DNA from: Osmia lignaria lignaria
Taxonomy: Eukaryota > Arthropoda > Insecta > Hymenoptera > Megachilidae
Assembly (NCBI RefSeq): GCF_051020975.1
Contig: NW_027478161.1
Location: forward strand, 21,922,001 to 21,986,000
DNA length: 64,000 bases
Direction of reading: 5' to 3'
Below the pieces are notes generated by a model. It ran no database searches. It was not told the DNA's origin and saw only the letters and a program-made list of their open reading frames with translations. The position numbers and the translations under genes were made by a program. This document shows, piece by piece, positions 24,427 through 36,661 of this stretch. The stretch's first letter is position 1; every line of letters begins with the position of its first letter.

Positions 24427-24748
24427 TTGCAGATTTATCTCAAGGGAAGGGGCCTAACGGACATATTTCGAGATATTTCTTCTTCTTGTTGTTCTTCTTC
24501 TGCACAGCTAAGCTGGAAGTGGCATTTGCGGCTCGCACTAGTGCAGAGTTATCTCAAAGAAAGGGGCCACGGTGTTTCTGTATCTCTATTATGTTGGTGC
24601 GGCTTCGGAACTTTTAAATATCTTGATATATCTCGAGAACTACGCATCTGATCAAAAAATATCATAGAAGATAAAAAGTAGGAAACTTAATTCTCTACAA
24701 AAAAGGTCTCTTAACATTTTGCCATAGCTCGCTTCGTTTCCGAGATAT
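24427..24748. repeat. Chimeric monomer F/K
   Basis: The 5' end has the class F mark GGCCTAACGG. The middle has the K marks GCTAAGCTGG and CGCACTAGTG. The 3' half (CTCGAGAACTACGCATCT, then AGAAGAT) is again F-like. This could be a double junction or conversion of the middle. The same structure recurs at 25071 and 27003, all three preceded by CATAGTTCGC. Confidence 0.82.
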
Positions 24749-25070
24749 TTGCAGATTTATCTCAAGGGAAGGGGCCTGACGGACATATTTCGAGATATTT
24801 CTTCTTCTTGTTGTTCTTCTTCTGCACAGCTAAGCTGGAAGTGGCATTTGCGGCTCGCACTAGTGCAGAGTTATCTCAAAGAAAGGGGCCACGGTGTTTC
24901 TGTATCTCTATTATGTTGGTGCGGCTTCGGAACTTTTAAATATCTCGATATATCTCGAAAACTACGCTTCTGATCAAAAAATATCATAGAACATAAAAAG
25001 TAGGAAACTAAATTCTCTACAAAAAAGGTCTCTTAACATTTTGCCATAGTTCGCTTCGTTTCCGAGATAT

Positions 25071-25392
25071 TTGCAGATTTATCTCAAGGGAAGGGGCCTA
25101 ACGGACATATTTCGAGATATTTCTTCTTCTTGTTGTTCTTCTTCTGCACAGCTAAGCTGGAAGTGGCATTTGCGGCTCGCACTAGTGCAGAGTTATCTCA
25201 AAGAAAGGGGCCACGGTGTTTCTGTATCTCTATTATGTTGGTGCGGCTTCGGAACTTTTAAATATCTTGATATATCTCGAGAACTACGCATCTGATCAAA
25301 AAATATCATAGAAGATAAAAAGTAGGAAACTTAATTCTCTACAAAAAAGGTCTCTTAACATTTTGCCATAGCTCGCTTCGTTTCCGAGATAT
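25071..25392. repeat. Chimeric monomer F/K, second copy
   Basis: It has the same mosaic as 24427, 644 bases away, including the GAAACTAAATTC and CATAGTTCGC lead-in. A recent two-monomer tandem duplication is the simplest account. Confidence 0.82.
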
Positions 25393-26358
25393 TTGCAGAT
25401 TTATCTCAAGGGAAGGGGCCTGACGGACATATTTCGAGATATTTCTTCTTCTTGTTGTTCTTCTTCTGCACAGCTGAGCTGGAAGTAGCATTTGCAGGTC
25501 GCAATAGTGCAGAGTTATCTCAAAGAAAGGGGCCACGGTGTTTCTGTATCTCTATTATGCTGGTGCGGCTTCGGAACTTTTAAATATCTCGATATATCTC
25601 GAAAACTACGCTTCTGATCAAAAAATATCGTAGAACGTAAATGGTAGGAAACATTATTCTCTACAAAAAAGGTCTCTTAACATTTTGCCATAGCTCGTTT
25701 CGTTTCCGAGATATTTGCAGATTTATCTCAAGGGAAGGGGCCTGACGGACATATTTCGAGATATTTCTTCTTCTTGTTGTTCTTCTTCTGCACAGCTAAG
25801 CTGGAAGTGGCATTTACAGCTCGCAATAGTGCAGAGTTATCTCAAAGAAAGGCGCCACGGTGTTTCTGTATCTCTATTATGTTGGTGCGGCTTCGGAACT
25901 TTTAAATATCTTGATATATCTCGAGAACTACGCATCTGATCAAAAAATATCATAGAACATAAAAAGTAGGAAACTTAATTCTCTACAAAAAAGGTCTCTT
26001 AACATTTTGCCATAGCTCGCTTCGTTTCCGAGATATTTGCAGATTTATCTCAAGGGAAGGGGCCTGACGGACATATTTCGAGATATTTCTTCTTCTTGTT
26101 GTTCTTCTTCTGCACAGCTGAGCTGGAAGTGGCATTTGCAGGTCGCAATAGTGCAGAGTTATCTCAAAGAAAGGGGCCACGGTGTTTCTGTATCTCTATT
26201 ATGTTGGTGCGGCTTCGGAACTTTTAAATATCTCGATATATCTCGAAAACTACGCTTCTGATCAAAAAATATCATAGAACGTAAATTGTAGGAAACATTA
26301 TTCTCTACAAAAAAGGTCTCTTAACATTTTGCCATAGCTCGCTTCGTTTCCGAGATAT

Positions 26359-26680
26359 TTGCAGATTCATCTCAAGGGAAGGGGTCTGACGGACATATTT
26401 CGAGATATTTCTTCTTCTTGTTGTTCTTCTTCTGCACAGCTAAGCTCGAAGCGGCATTTACAGCTCGCAATAGTGCAGAGTTATCCCAAAGAAAGGGGCC
26501 ACGGTGTTTCTGTATCTCTATTATGTTGGTGCCGCTTCGGAACTTTTAAATATCTGGATATATCTCGAGAACTACGCATCTGATCAAAAAATATCATAGA
26601 GCATAAAAAGTAGGAAACTTAATTCTCTACAAAAAAGGTGTCTTAACATTTTGCCATAGCTCGCTTCGTTTCCGAGATAT
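26359..26680. repeat. Chimeric monomer B/C, second copy
   Basis: It has the same B-to-C junction as 23461, 2898 bases away, so the chimera arose once and was then duplicated with its neighbours. It is followed directly by an E monomer instead of D. Confidence 0.9.
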
Positions 26681-27002
26681 TTGCATATTTATCTCAAGGG
26701 AAGGGGCCTGACGGACATATTTCGAGATATTTCTTCTTCTTGTTGTTCTTCTTCTGCACAGCTAAGCTGGAAGTGGCATTTGCGGCTCGCACTAGTGCAG
26801 AGTTATCTCAAAGAAAGGGGCCACGGTGTTTCTGTATCTCTATTATGTTGGTGCGGCTTCGGAACTTTTAAATATCTCGATATATCTCGAAAACTACGCT
26901 TCTGATCAAAAAATATCATAGAACATAAAAAGTAGGAAACTTAATTCTCTACAAAAAAGATCTCTTAACATTTTGCCATAGTTCGCTTCGTTTCCGAGAT
27001 AT

Positions 27003-27324
27003 TTGCAGATTTATCTCAAGGGAAGGGGCCTAACGGACATATTTCGAGATATTTCTTCTTCTTGTTGTTCTTCTTCTGCACAGCTAAGCTGGAAGTGGCA
27101 TTTGCGGCTCGCACTAGTGCAGAGTTATCTCAAAGAAAGGGGCCACGGTGTTTCTGTATCTCTATTATGTTGGTGCGGCTTCGGAACTTTTAAATATCTT
27201 GATATATCTCGAGAACTACGCATCTGATCAAAAAATATCATAGAAGATAAAAAGTAGGAAACTTAATTCTCTACAAAAAAGGTCTCTTAACATTTTGCCA
27301 TAGCTCGCTTCGTTTCCGAGATAT
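27003..27324. repeat. Chimeric monomer F/K, third copy
   Basis: It has the GGCCTAACGG, CGCACTAGTG and CTCGAGAAC mosaic, preceded by CATAGTTCGC and a private AAAAAGATCTCTT. It corresponds to 24427 in the neighbouring block. Confidence 0.82.
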
Positions 27325-28290
27325 TTGCAGATTTATCTCAAGGGAAGGGGCCTGACGGACATATTTCGAGATATTTCTTCTTCTTGTTGTTCTTCTTCTG
27401 CACAGCTGAGCTGGAAGTGGCATTTGCAGGTCGCAATAGTGCAGAGTTATCTCAAAGAAAGGGGCCACGGTGTTTCTGTATCTCTATTATGTTGGTGCGG
27501 CTTCGGAACTTTTAAATATCTCGATATATCTCTAAAACTACGCTTCTGATCAAAAAATATCGTAGAACGTAAATTGTAGGAAACATTATTCTCTACAAAA
27601 AAAGTCTCTTAACATTTTGCCATAGCTCGTTTCGTTTCCGAGATATTTGCAGATTTATCTCAAGGGAAGGGGCCTGACGGACATATTTCGAGATATTTCT
27701 TCTTCTTGTTGTTCTTCTTCTGCAGAGCTAAGCTGGAAGTGGCATTTACAGCTCGCAATAGTGCAGAGTTATCTCAAAGAAAGGGGCCACGGTGTTTCTG
27801 TATCTCTATTATGTTGGTGTGGCTTCGGAACTTTTAAATATCTTGATATATCTCGAGAACTACGCATCTGATCAAAAAATATCATAGAACATAAATTGTA
27901 GGAAACATAATTCTCTACAAAAAAGGTCTCTTAACATTTTGCCATAGCTCGCTTCGTTTCCGAGATATTTGCAGATTTATCTCAAGGGAAGGGGCCTGAC
28001 GGACATATTTCGAGATATTTCTTCTTCTTGTTGTTCTTCTTCTGCACAGCTAAGCTGGAAGTGGCATTTGCGGCTCGCACTAGTGCAGAGTTATCTCAAA
28101 GAAAGGGGCCACGGTGTTTCTGTATCCCTATTATGTTGGTGCGGCTTCGGAACTTTTAAATATCTCGATATATCTCGAAAACTACGCTTCTGATCAAAAA
28201 ATATCATAGAACATAAATTGTAGGAAACATAATTCTCTACAAAAAACGTCTCTTAACATTTTGCCATAGATCGCTTCGTTTCCGAGATAT

Positions 28291-28611
28291 TTGCAGATTC
28301 AGCTCAAAGGAACTGGCCTGACGGACATATTTCGAGATATTTCTTCTTCTTGTTGTTCTTCCTCTGCACAGCTAAGCTGGAAGTGGCATTTGCAGCTCGC
28401 AATAGTGCAGAGTTATCTCAAAGAAAGGGGCCACGGTGTTTCTGTATCTCTATTATGTTGGTGCGGCTTCGGAACTTTTAAATATCTTGATATATCTCGA
28501 GAACTACGCATCTGATCAAAAAATATCATAGAACATAAAAGTAGGAAACTTAATTCTCTACAAAAAAGGTCTCTTAACATTTTGCCATAGCTCGCTTCGT
28601 TTCCGAGACAT
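28291..28611. repeat. Class I monomer of 321 bp
   Basis: One A is missing from the ACATAAAAAGTAGG spacer, leaving four A at 28537-28540. The same deletion is found in the I monomers starting at 57913 and 61132, so those three share an ancestor. It is preceded by CATAGATCGC, a variant seen again only just before 39238. Confidence 0.92.
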
Positions 28612-28933
28612 TTGCAGATTTATCTCAAGGGAAGGGGCCTGACGGACATATTTCGAGATATTTCTTCTTCTTGTTGTTCTTCTTCTGCACAGCTAAGCTG
28701 GAAGTTGCATTTGCGGCTCGCACTAGTGCACAGTTATCCCAAAGAAAGGGGCCACGGTGTTTCTGTATCTCTATTATGTTGGTGCGTCTTCGGAACTTTT
28801 AAATATCTCGATATATCTCGAAAACTACGCTTCTGATCAAAAAATATCATAGAACATAAATTGTAGGAAACATAATTCTCTACAAAAAACGTCTCTTAAC
28901 ATTTTGCCATAGCTCGCTTCGTTTCCGAGATAT
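28612..28933. repeat. First class J monomer
   Basis: It has GGAAGTTGCATTT, GTGCACAGTTATCCC and GTGCGTCTTCGG. Class J occurs only from here rightward (28612, 37950, 58234, 61453, 63385, and the 3' part of 56625). Copies at 37950 and 63385 have TATCTCAAAG rather than TATCCCAAAG, so two sub-lineages exist. Confidence 0.88.
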
Positions 28934-30221
28934 TTGCAGATTTATCTCAAGGGAAGGGGCCTGACGGACATATTTCGAGATATTTCTTCTTCTTGTTGTT
29001 CTTCTTCTGCACAGCTGAGCTGGAAGTGGCATTTGCAGGTCGCAATAGTGCAGAGTTATCTCAAAGAAAGGGGCCACGGTGTTTCTGTATATCTATTATG
29101 TTGGTGCGGCTTCGGAAGTTTTAAATATCTCGATATATCTCGAAAACTACGCTTCTGATCAAAAAATATCATAGAACATAAATTGTAGGAAACATTATTC
29201 TCTACAAAAAAGGTCTCTTAACATTTTGCCATAGCTCGCTTCGTTTCCGAGATATTTGCAGATTCATCTCAAGGGAAGGGGTCTGACGGACATATTTCGA
29301 GATATTTCTTCTTCTTGTTGTTCTTCTTCTGCACAGCTAAGCTCGAAGCGGCATTTGCAGCTCGCAATAGTGCAGAGTTATCTCAAAGAAAGAGGCCACG
29401 GTGTTTCTGTACCTCTATTATGTTGGTGCAGCTTCGGAACTTTTAAATATCTTGATATATCTCGAGAACTACGCATCTGATCAAAAAATATCATCGAACA
29501 TAAAAAGTAGGAAACTTAATTCTCTACAAAAAAGGTCTCTTAACATTTTGCCATAGCTCGCTTCGTTTCCGAGATATTTGCAGATTTATCTCAAGGGAAG
29601 TGGCCTGACGGACATATTTCGAGATATTTCTTCTTCTTGTTGTTCTTGTTCTGCACAGCTAAGCTGGAAGTGGCATTTGCAGCTCGCAATAGTGCAGAGT
29701 TATCCCAAAGAAAGGGGCCACGGTGTTTCTGTATCTCTATTATGTTGGTGCGGCTTCGGAACTTTTAAATATCTTGATATATCTCGAGAACTACGCATCT
29801 GATCAAAAAATATCATACTACATAAAAAGTAGGAAACTTAATTCTCTACAAGAAAGGTCTCCAAACATTTTGCCATAGCTCGCTTCGTTTCCGAGATATT
29901 TGCAGATTTATCTCAAGGGAAGGGGCCTGACGGACATATTTCGAGATATTTCTTCTTCTTGTTGTTCTTCTTCTGCACAGCTAAGCTGGAAGTGGCATTT
30001 GCAGCTCGCAATAGTGCAGAGTTATCTCAAAGAGAGGGGCCACGGTGTTTCTGTATCTCTATTATGTTGGTGCGGCTTCGGAACTTTTAAATATCTTGAT
30101 ATATCTCGAGAACTACGCATCTGATCAAAAAATATCATAGAAGATAAAAAGTAGGAAACTTAATTCTCTACAAAAAAGGTCTCCTAACATTTTGCCATAG
30201 CTCGCTTCGTTTCCGAGATAT

Positions 30222-30543
30222 TTGCATATTTATCTCAAGGGAAGGGGCCTGACGGACATATTTCGAGATATTTGTTCTTCTTGTTGTTCTTCTTCTGCAC
30301 AGCTAAGCTGGAAGTGGCATTTGCGGCTCTCACTAGTGCAGAGTTATCTCAAAGAAAGGGGCCACGGTGTTTCTGTATCTCTATTATGTTGGTGCGGCTT
30401 CGGAACTTTTAAATATCTCGATATATCTCGAAAACTACGCTTCTGATCAAAAAATATCATAGAACATAAATTGTAGGAAACATAATTCTCTACAAAAAAG
30501 GTCTCTTAACATTTTGCCATAGCTCGCTTCGTTTCCGAGACAT
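30222..30543. repeat. Chimeric monomer E/G
   Basis: It starts with the class E mark TTTGCATATT and continues as class G (GATATTTGTTC, GCTCTCACTAG). The junction lies within the first 50 bases of the monomer. It is followed by class H, as G often is elsewhere. Confidence 0.85.
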
Positions 30544-30865
30544 TTGCAGATTTATCTCAAGGGAAGGGGCCTGACGGACATATTTCGAGATATTTCTTCT
30601 TCTTGTTGTTCTTCTTCTGCACAGCTAAGCTGGAAGTGGCATTTACAGCTCGCAATAGTGCAGAGTTATCTCAAAGAAAGGCGCCACGGTGTTTCTGTAT
30701 CTCTATTATGTTGGTGCGGCTTCGGAACTTTTAAATATCTTGATATATCTCGAGAACTACGCATCTGATCAAAAAATATCATAGAACATAAAAAGTAGGA
30801 AACTTAATTCTCTACAAAAAAGGTCTCTTAACATTTTGCCATAGCTCGCTTCGTTTCCGAGATAT

Positions 30866-33763
30866 TTGCAGATTTATCTCACGGGAAGGGGCCTGACGGA
30901 CATATTTCGAGATATTTCTTCTTCTTGTTGTTCTTCTTCTGCACAGCTGAGCTGGAAGTGGCATTTGCAGGTCGCAATAGTGCAGAGTTATCTCAAAGAA
31001 AGGGGCCACGGTGTTTCTGTATCTCTATTATGTTGGTGCGGCTTCGGAACTTTTAAATATCTCGATATATCTCGAAAACTACGCTTCTGATCAAAAAATA
31101 TCATAGAACGTAAATTGTAGGAAACATTATTCTCTACAAAAAAGGTCTCCTAACATTTTGCCATAGCTCGCTTCGTTTCCGAGATATTTGCAGATTCATC
31201 TCAAGGGAAGGGGTCTGACGGACATATTTCGAGATATTTCTTCTTCTTGTTGTTCTTCTTCTGCACAGCTAAGCTCGAAGCGGCATTTACAGCTCGCAAT
31301 AGTGCAGAGTTATCTCAAAGAAAGAGGCCACGGTGTTTCTGTACCTCTATTATGTTGGTGCAGCTTCGGAACTTTTAAATATCTTGATATATCTCGAGAA
31401 CTACGCATCTGATCAAAAAATATCATCGAACATAAAAAGTAGGAAACTTAATTCTCTACAAAAACGGTCTCTTAACATTTTGCCATAGCTCGCTTCGTTT
31501 CCGAGATATTTGCAGATTTATCTCAAGGGAAGTGGCCTGACGGACATATTTCGAGATATTTCTTCTTCTTGTTGTTCTTGTTCTGCACAGCTAAGCTGGA
31601 AGTGGCATTTGCAGCTCGCAATAGTGCAGAGTTATCCCAAAGAAAGGGGCCACGGTGTTTCTGTATCTCTATTATGTTGGTGCCGCTTCGGAACTTTTAA
31701 ATATCTGGATATATCTCGAGAACTACGCATCTGATCAAAAAATATCATAGAGCATAAAAAGTAGGAAACTTAATTCTCTACAAAAAAGGTGTCTTAACAT
31801 TTTGCCATAGCTCGCTTCGTTTCCGAGATATTTGCAGATTTATCTCAAGGGAAGTGGCCTGACGGACATATTTCGAGATATTTCTTCTTCTTGTTGTTCT
31901 TGTTCTGCACAGCTAAGCTGGAAGTGGCATTTGCAGCTCGCAATAGTGCAGAGTTATCCCAAAGAAAGGGGCCACGGTGTTTCTGTATCTCTATTATGTT
32001 GGTGCCGCTTCGGAACTTTTAAATATCTGGATATATCTCGAGAACTACGCATCTGATCAAAAAATATCATAGAGCATAAAAAGTAGGAAACTTAATTCTC
32101 TACAAAAAAGGTGTCTTAACATTTTGCCATAGCTCGCTTCGTTTCCGAGATATTTGCAGATTTATCTCAAGGGAAGGGGCCTGACGGACATATTTCGAGA
32201 TATTTCTTCTTCTTGTTGTTCTTCTTCTGCATAGCTAAGCTGGAAGTGGCATTTGCAGCTCGCAGTAGTGCAGAGTTATCTCAAAGAAAGGGGCCACGGT
32301 GTTTCTGTATCTCTATTATGTTGGTGCGGCTTCGGAACTTTTAAATATCTTGATATATCTCGAGAACTACGCATCTGATCAAAAAATATCATAGAAGATA
32401 AAAAGTAGGAAACGTAATTCTCTACAAAAAAGGTCTCCTAACATTTTGCCATAGCTCGCTTCGTTTCCGAGATATTTGCATATTTATCTCAAGGGAAGGG
32501 GCCTGACGGACATATTTCGAGATATTTCTTCTTCTTGTTGTTCTTCTTCTGCACAGCTAAACTGGAAGTGGCATTTTCAGCTCGCAATAGTGCAGAGTTA
32601 TCTCAAAGAAAGGGGCCACGGTGTTTCTGTATCTCTATTATGTTGGTGCGGCTTCGGAACTTTTAAATATCTTGATATATCTCGAGAACTACGCATCTGA
32701 TCAAAAAATATCATAGAAGATAAAAAGTAGGAAACTTAATTCTCTACAAAAAAGGTCTCTTAACATTTTGCCATAGCTCGCTTTGTTTCCGAGATATTTG
32801 CAGATTTATCTCAAGGGAAGGGGCCTGACGGACATATTTCGAGATATTTCTTCTTCTTGTTGTTCTTCTTCTGCACAGCTGAGCTGGAAGTGGCATTTGC
32901 AGGTCGCAATAGTGCAGAGTTATCTCAAAGAAAGGGGCCACGGTGTTTCTGTATCTCTATTATGTTGGTGCGGCTTCGGAACTTTTAAATATCTCGATAT
33001 ATCTCGAAAACTACGCTTCTGATCAAAAAATATCGTAGAACGTAAATTGTAGGAAACATTATTCTCTACAAAAAAGGTCTCTTAACATTTTGCCATAGCT
33101 CGTTTCGTTTCCGAGATATTTGCAGATTTATCTCAAGGGAAGGGGCCTGACGGACATATTTCGAGATATTTCTTCTTCTTGTTGTTCTTCTTCTGCACAG
33201 CTAAGCTGGAAGTGGCATTTACAGCTCGCAATAGTGCAGAGTTATCTCAAAGAAAGGGGCCACGGTGTTTCTGTATCTCTATTATGTTGGTGCGGCTTCG
33301 GAACTTTTAAATATCTTGATATATCTCGAGAACTACGCATCTGATCAAAAAATATCATACTACATAAAAAGTAGGAAACTTAATTCTCTACAAGAAAGGT
33401 CTCCAAACATTTTGCCATAGCTCGCTTCGTTTCCGAGATATTTGCAGATTTATCTCAAGGGAAGGGGCCTGACGGACATATTTCGAGATATTTCTTCTTC
33501 TTGTCGTTCTTCTTCTGCACAGCTAAGCTGGAAGTGGCATTTGCAGCTCGCAATAGTGCAGAGTTATCTCAAAGAGAGGGGCCACGGTGTTTCTGTATCT
33601 CTATTATGTTGGTGCGGCTTCGGAACTTTTAAATATCTTGATATATCTCGAGAACTACGCATCTGATCAAAAAATATCATAGAAGATAAAAAGTAGGAAA
33701 CTTAATTCTCTACAAAAAAGGTCTCTTAACATTTTGCCATAGCTCGCTTCGTTTCCGAGATAT
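30866..33763. repeat. Nine-monomer higher-order repeat, 2898 bp, copy 1: A B C C D* E/F A L L
   Basis: The monomers start at 30866, 31188, 31510, 31832, 32154, 32476, 32798, 33120 and 33442. This block is followed head to tail by a near-identical copy. Rare changes found in both copies at the same offset include CTCACGGGAAGG, GGTCTCCTAAC after A, AAAAACGGTCTC after B, CTGCATAGCTAAG in D (stop in the long frame), GAAACGTAATTC, CGCTTTGTTTCC before the second A, and CTTGTCGTTC in the last L. Confidence 0.94.
32476..32797. repeat. Chimeric monomer E/F, first copy
   Basis: It starts as class E (TTTGCATATT, GGCCTGACGG) and switches to class F at CTAAACTGG and TTTTCAGCTC. E and F are neighbours elsewhere (for example 21851 and 22173), so loss of one monomer length by crossover explains it. 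Confidence 0.88.
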
Positions 33764-36661
33764 TTGCAGATTTATCTCACGGGAAGGGGCCTGACGGACA
33801 TATTTCGAGATATTTCTTCTTCTTGTTGTTCTTCTTCTGCACAGCTGAGCTGGAAGTGGCATTTGCAGGTCGCAATAGTGCAGAGTTATCTCAAAGAAAG
33901 GGGCCACGGTGTTTCTGTATCTCTATTATGTTGGTGCGGCTTCGGAACTTTTAAATATCTCGATATATCTCGAAAACTACGCTTCTGATCAAAAAATATC
34001 ATAGAACGTAAATTGTAGGAAACATTATTCTCTACAAAAAAGGTCTCCTAACATTTTGCCATAGCTCGCTTCGTTTCCGAGATATTTGCAGATTCATCTC
34101 AAGGGAAGGGGTCTGACGGACATATTTCGAGATATTTCTTCTTCTTGTTGTTCTTCTTCTGCACAGCTAAGCTCGAAGCGGCATTTACAGCTCGCAATAG
34201 TGCAGAGTTATCTCAAAGAAAGAGGCCACGGTGTTTCTGTACCTCTATTATGTTGGTGCAGCTTCGGAACTTTTAAATATCTTGATATATCTCGAGAACT
34301 ACGCATCTGATCAAAAAATATCATCGAACATAAAAAGTAGGAAACTTAATTCTCTACAAAAACGGTCTCTTAACATTTTGCCATAGCTCGCTTCGTTTCC
34401 GAGATATTTGCAGATTTATCTCAAGGGAAGTGGCCTGACGGACATATTTCGAGATATTTCTTCTTCTTGTTGTTCTTGTTCTGCACAGCTAAGCTGGAAG
34501 TGGCATTTGCAGCTCGCAATAGTGCAGAGTTATCCCAAAGAAAGGGGCCACGGTGTTTCTGTATCTCTATTATGTTGGTGCCGCTTCGGAACTTTTAAAT
34601 ATCTGGATATATCTCGAGAACTACGCATCTGATCAAAAAATATCATAGAGCATAAAAAGTAGGAAACTTAATTCTCTACAAAAAAGGTGTCTTAACATTT
34701 TGCCATAGCTCGCTTCGTTTCCGAGATATTTGCAGATTTATCTCAAGGGAAGTGGCCTGACGGACATATTTCGAGATATTTCTTCTTCTTGTTGTTCTTG
34801 TTCTGCACAGCTAAGCTGGAAGTGGCATTTGCAGCTCGCAATAGTGCAGAGTTATCCCAAAGAAAGGGGCCACGGTGTTTCTGTATCTCTATTATGTTGG
34901 TGCCGCTTCGGAACTTTTAAATATCTGGATATATCTCGAGAACTACGCATCTGATCAAAAAATATCATAGAGCATAAAAAGTAGGAAACTTAATTCTCTA
35001 CAAAAAAGGTGTCTTAACATTTTGCCATAGCTCGCTTCGTTTCCGAGATATTTGCAGATTTATCTCAAGGGAAGGGGCCTGACGGACATATTTCGAGATA
35101 TTTCTTCTTCTTGTTGTTCTTCTTCTGCATAGCTAAGCTGGAAGTGGCATTTGCAGCTCGCAGTAGTGCAGAGTTATCTCAAAGAAAGGGGCCACGGTGT
35201 TTCTGTATCTCTATTATGTTGGTGCGGCTTCGGAACTTTTAAATATCTTGATATATCTCGAGAACTACGCATCTGATCAAAAAATATCATAGAAGATAAA
35301 AAGTAGGAAACGTAATTCTCTACAAAAAAGGTCTCCTAACATTTTGCCATAGCTCGCTTCGTTTCCGAGATATTTGCATATTTATCTCAAGGGAAGGGGC
35401 CTGACGGACATATTTCGAGATATTTCTTCTTCTTGTTGTTCTTCTTCTGCACAGCTAAACTGGAAGTGGCATTTTCAGCTCGCAATAGTGCAGAGTTATC
35501 TCAAAGAAAGGGGCCACGGTGTTTCTGTATCTCTATTATGTTGGTGCGGCTTCGGAACTTTTAAATATCTTGATATATCTCGAGAACTACGCATCTGATC
35601 AAAAAATATCATAGAAGATAAAAAGTAGGAAACTTAATTCTCTACAAAAAAGGTCTCTTAACATTTTGCCATAGCTCGCTTTGTTTCCGAGATATTTGCA
35701 GATTTATCTCAAGGGAAGGGGCCTGACGGACATATTTCGAGATATTTCTTCTTCTTGTTGTTCTTCTTCTGCACAGCTGAGCTGGAAGTGGCATTTGCAG
35801 GTCGCAATAGTGCAGAGTTATCTCAAAGAAAGGGGCCACGGTGTTTCTGTATCTCTATTATGTTGGTGCGGCTTCGGAACTTTTAAATATCTCGATATAT
35901 CTCGAAAACTACGCTTCTGATCAAAAAATATCGTAGAACGTAAATTGTAGGAAACATTATTCTCTACAAAAAAGGTCTCTTAACATTTTGCCATAGCTCG
36001 TTTCGTTTCCGAGATATTTGCAGATTTATCTCAAGGGAAGGGGCCTGACGGACATATTTCGAGATATTTCTTCTTCTTGTTGTTCTTCTTCTGCACAGCT
36101 AAGCTGGAAGTGGCATTTACAGCTCGCAATAGTGCAGAGTTATCTCAAAGAAAGGGGCCACGGTGTTTCTGTATCTCTATTATGTTGGTGCGGCTTCGGA
36201 ACTTTTAAATATCTTGATATATCTCGAGAACTACGCATCTGATCAAAAAATATCATACTACATAAAAAGTAGGAAACTTAATTCTCTACAAGAAAGGTCT
36301 CCAAACATTTTGCCATAGCTCGCTTCGTTTCCGAGATATTTGCAGATTTATCTCAAGGGAAGGGGCCTGACGGACATATTTCGAGATATTTCTTCTTCTT
36401 GTCGTTCTTCTTCTGCACAGCTAAGCTGGAAGTGGCATTTGCAGCTCGCAATAGTGCAGAGTTATCTCAAAGAGAGGGGCCACGGTGTTTCTGTATCTCT
36501 ATTATGTTGGTGCGGCTTCGGAACTTTTAAATATCTTGATATATCTCGAGAACTACGCATCTGATCAAAAAATATCATAGAAGATAAAAAGTAGGAAACT
36601 TAATTCTCTACAAAAAAGGTCTCCTAACATTTTGCCATAGCTCGCTTCGTTTCCGAGATAT
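33764..36661. repeat. Nine-monomer higher-order repeat, 2898 bp, copy 2
   Basis: The monomers start at 33764, 34086, 34408, 34730, 35052, 35374, 35696, 36018 and 36340, each 2898 bases after its partner. The left boundary shows in the spacers before the two A copies (AGAACATAAAAAG before 30866, AGAAGATAAAAAG before 33764). The right boundary shows in GGTCTCTTAAC before 33764 against GGTCTCCTAAC before 36662. The next monomer at 36662 is class E, not A, so there is no third copy. Confidence 0.94.
35374..35695. repeat. Chimeric monomer E/F, second copy
   Basis: It has the same junction as 32476, 2898 bases away, and was carried along by duplication of the block. Confidence 0.88.

Larger units (their letters stand above)
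22495..25392. repeat. Nine-monomer block, 2898 bp: A H A B/C D E F/K K F/K
   Basis: The monomers start at 22495, 22817, 23139, 23461, 23783, 24105, 24427, 24749 and 25071. It is followed at exactly 2898 bases by a second, shorter version (25393-27324) sharing ATTATGCTGG, AACGTAAATGGTAGG, CATAGCTCGTTTCG and the B/C chimera. Inside it, 24427 and 25071 form a 644-base dimer repeat, with GAAACTAAATTC and CATAGTTCGC before both. Confidence 0.88.
25393..27324. repeat. Shortened copy of the nine-monomer block: A* H A B/C E F/K
   Basis: The monomers start at 25393, 25715, 26037, 26359, 26681 and 27003. The first four align with 22495, 22817, 23139 and 23461 at exactly 2898 bases. The E and F/K copies align with 24105 and 24427 at 2576 bases, so the D monomer present at 23783 is absent here. 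The A copy has GGAAGTAGCATT, a stop in the long frame that its sister at 22495 lacks. Confidence 0.88.
27325..30865. repeat. Array segment: A L K I J A B C' L E/G H (11 monomers)
   Basis: The monomers start at 27325, 27647, 27969, 28291, 28612, 28934, 29256, 29578, 29900, 30222 and 30544. The I J A B run (28291-29577) is a near copy of 57913-59199 and 61132-62418: all share ACATAAAAGTAGG (one A missing), TATATCTATTATG and GGAAGTTTTAAAT. This segment also seems to be the parent type of 38916-40203. Private changes include CTGCAGAGCTAAG at 27647 and TATCTCTAAAACTACG at 27325. Confidence 0.88.
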
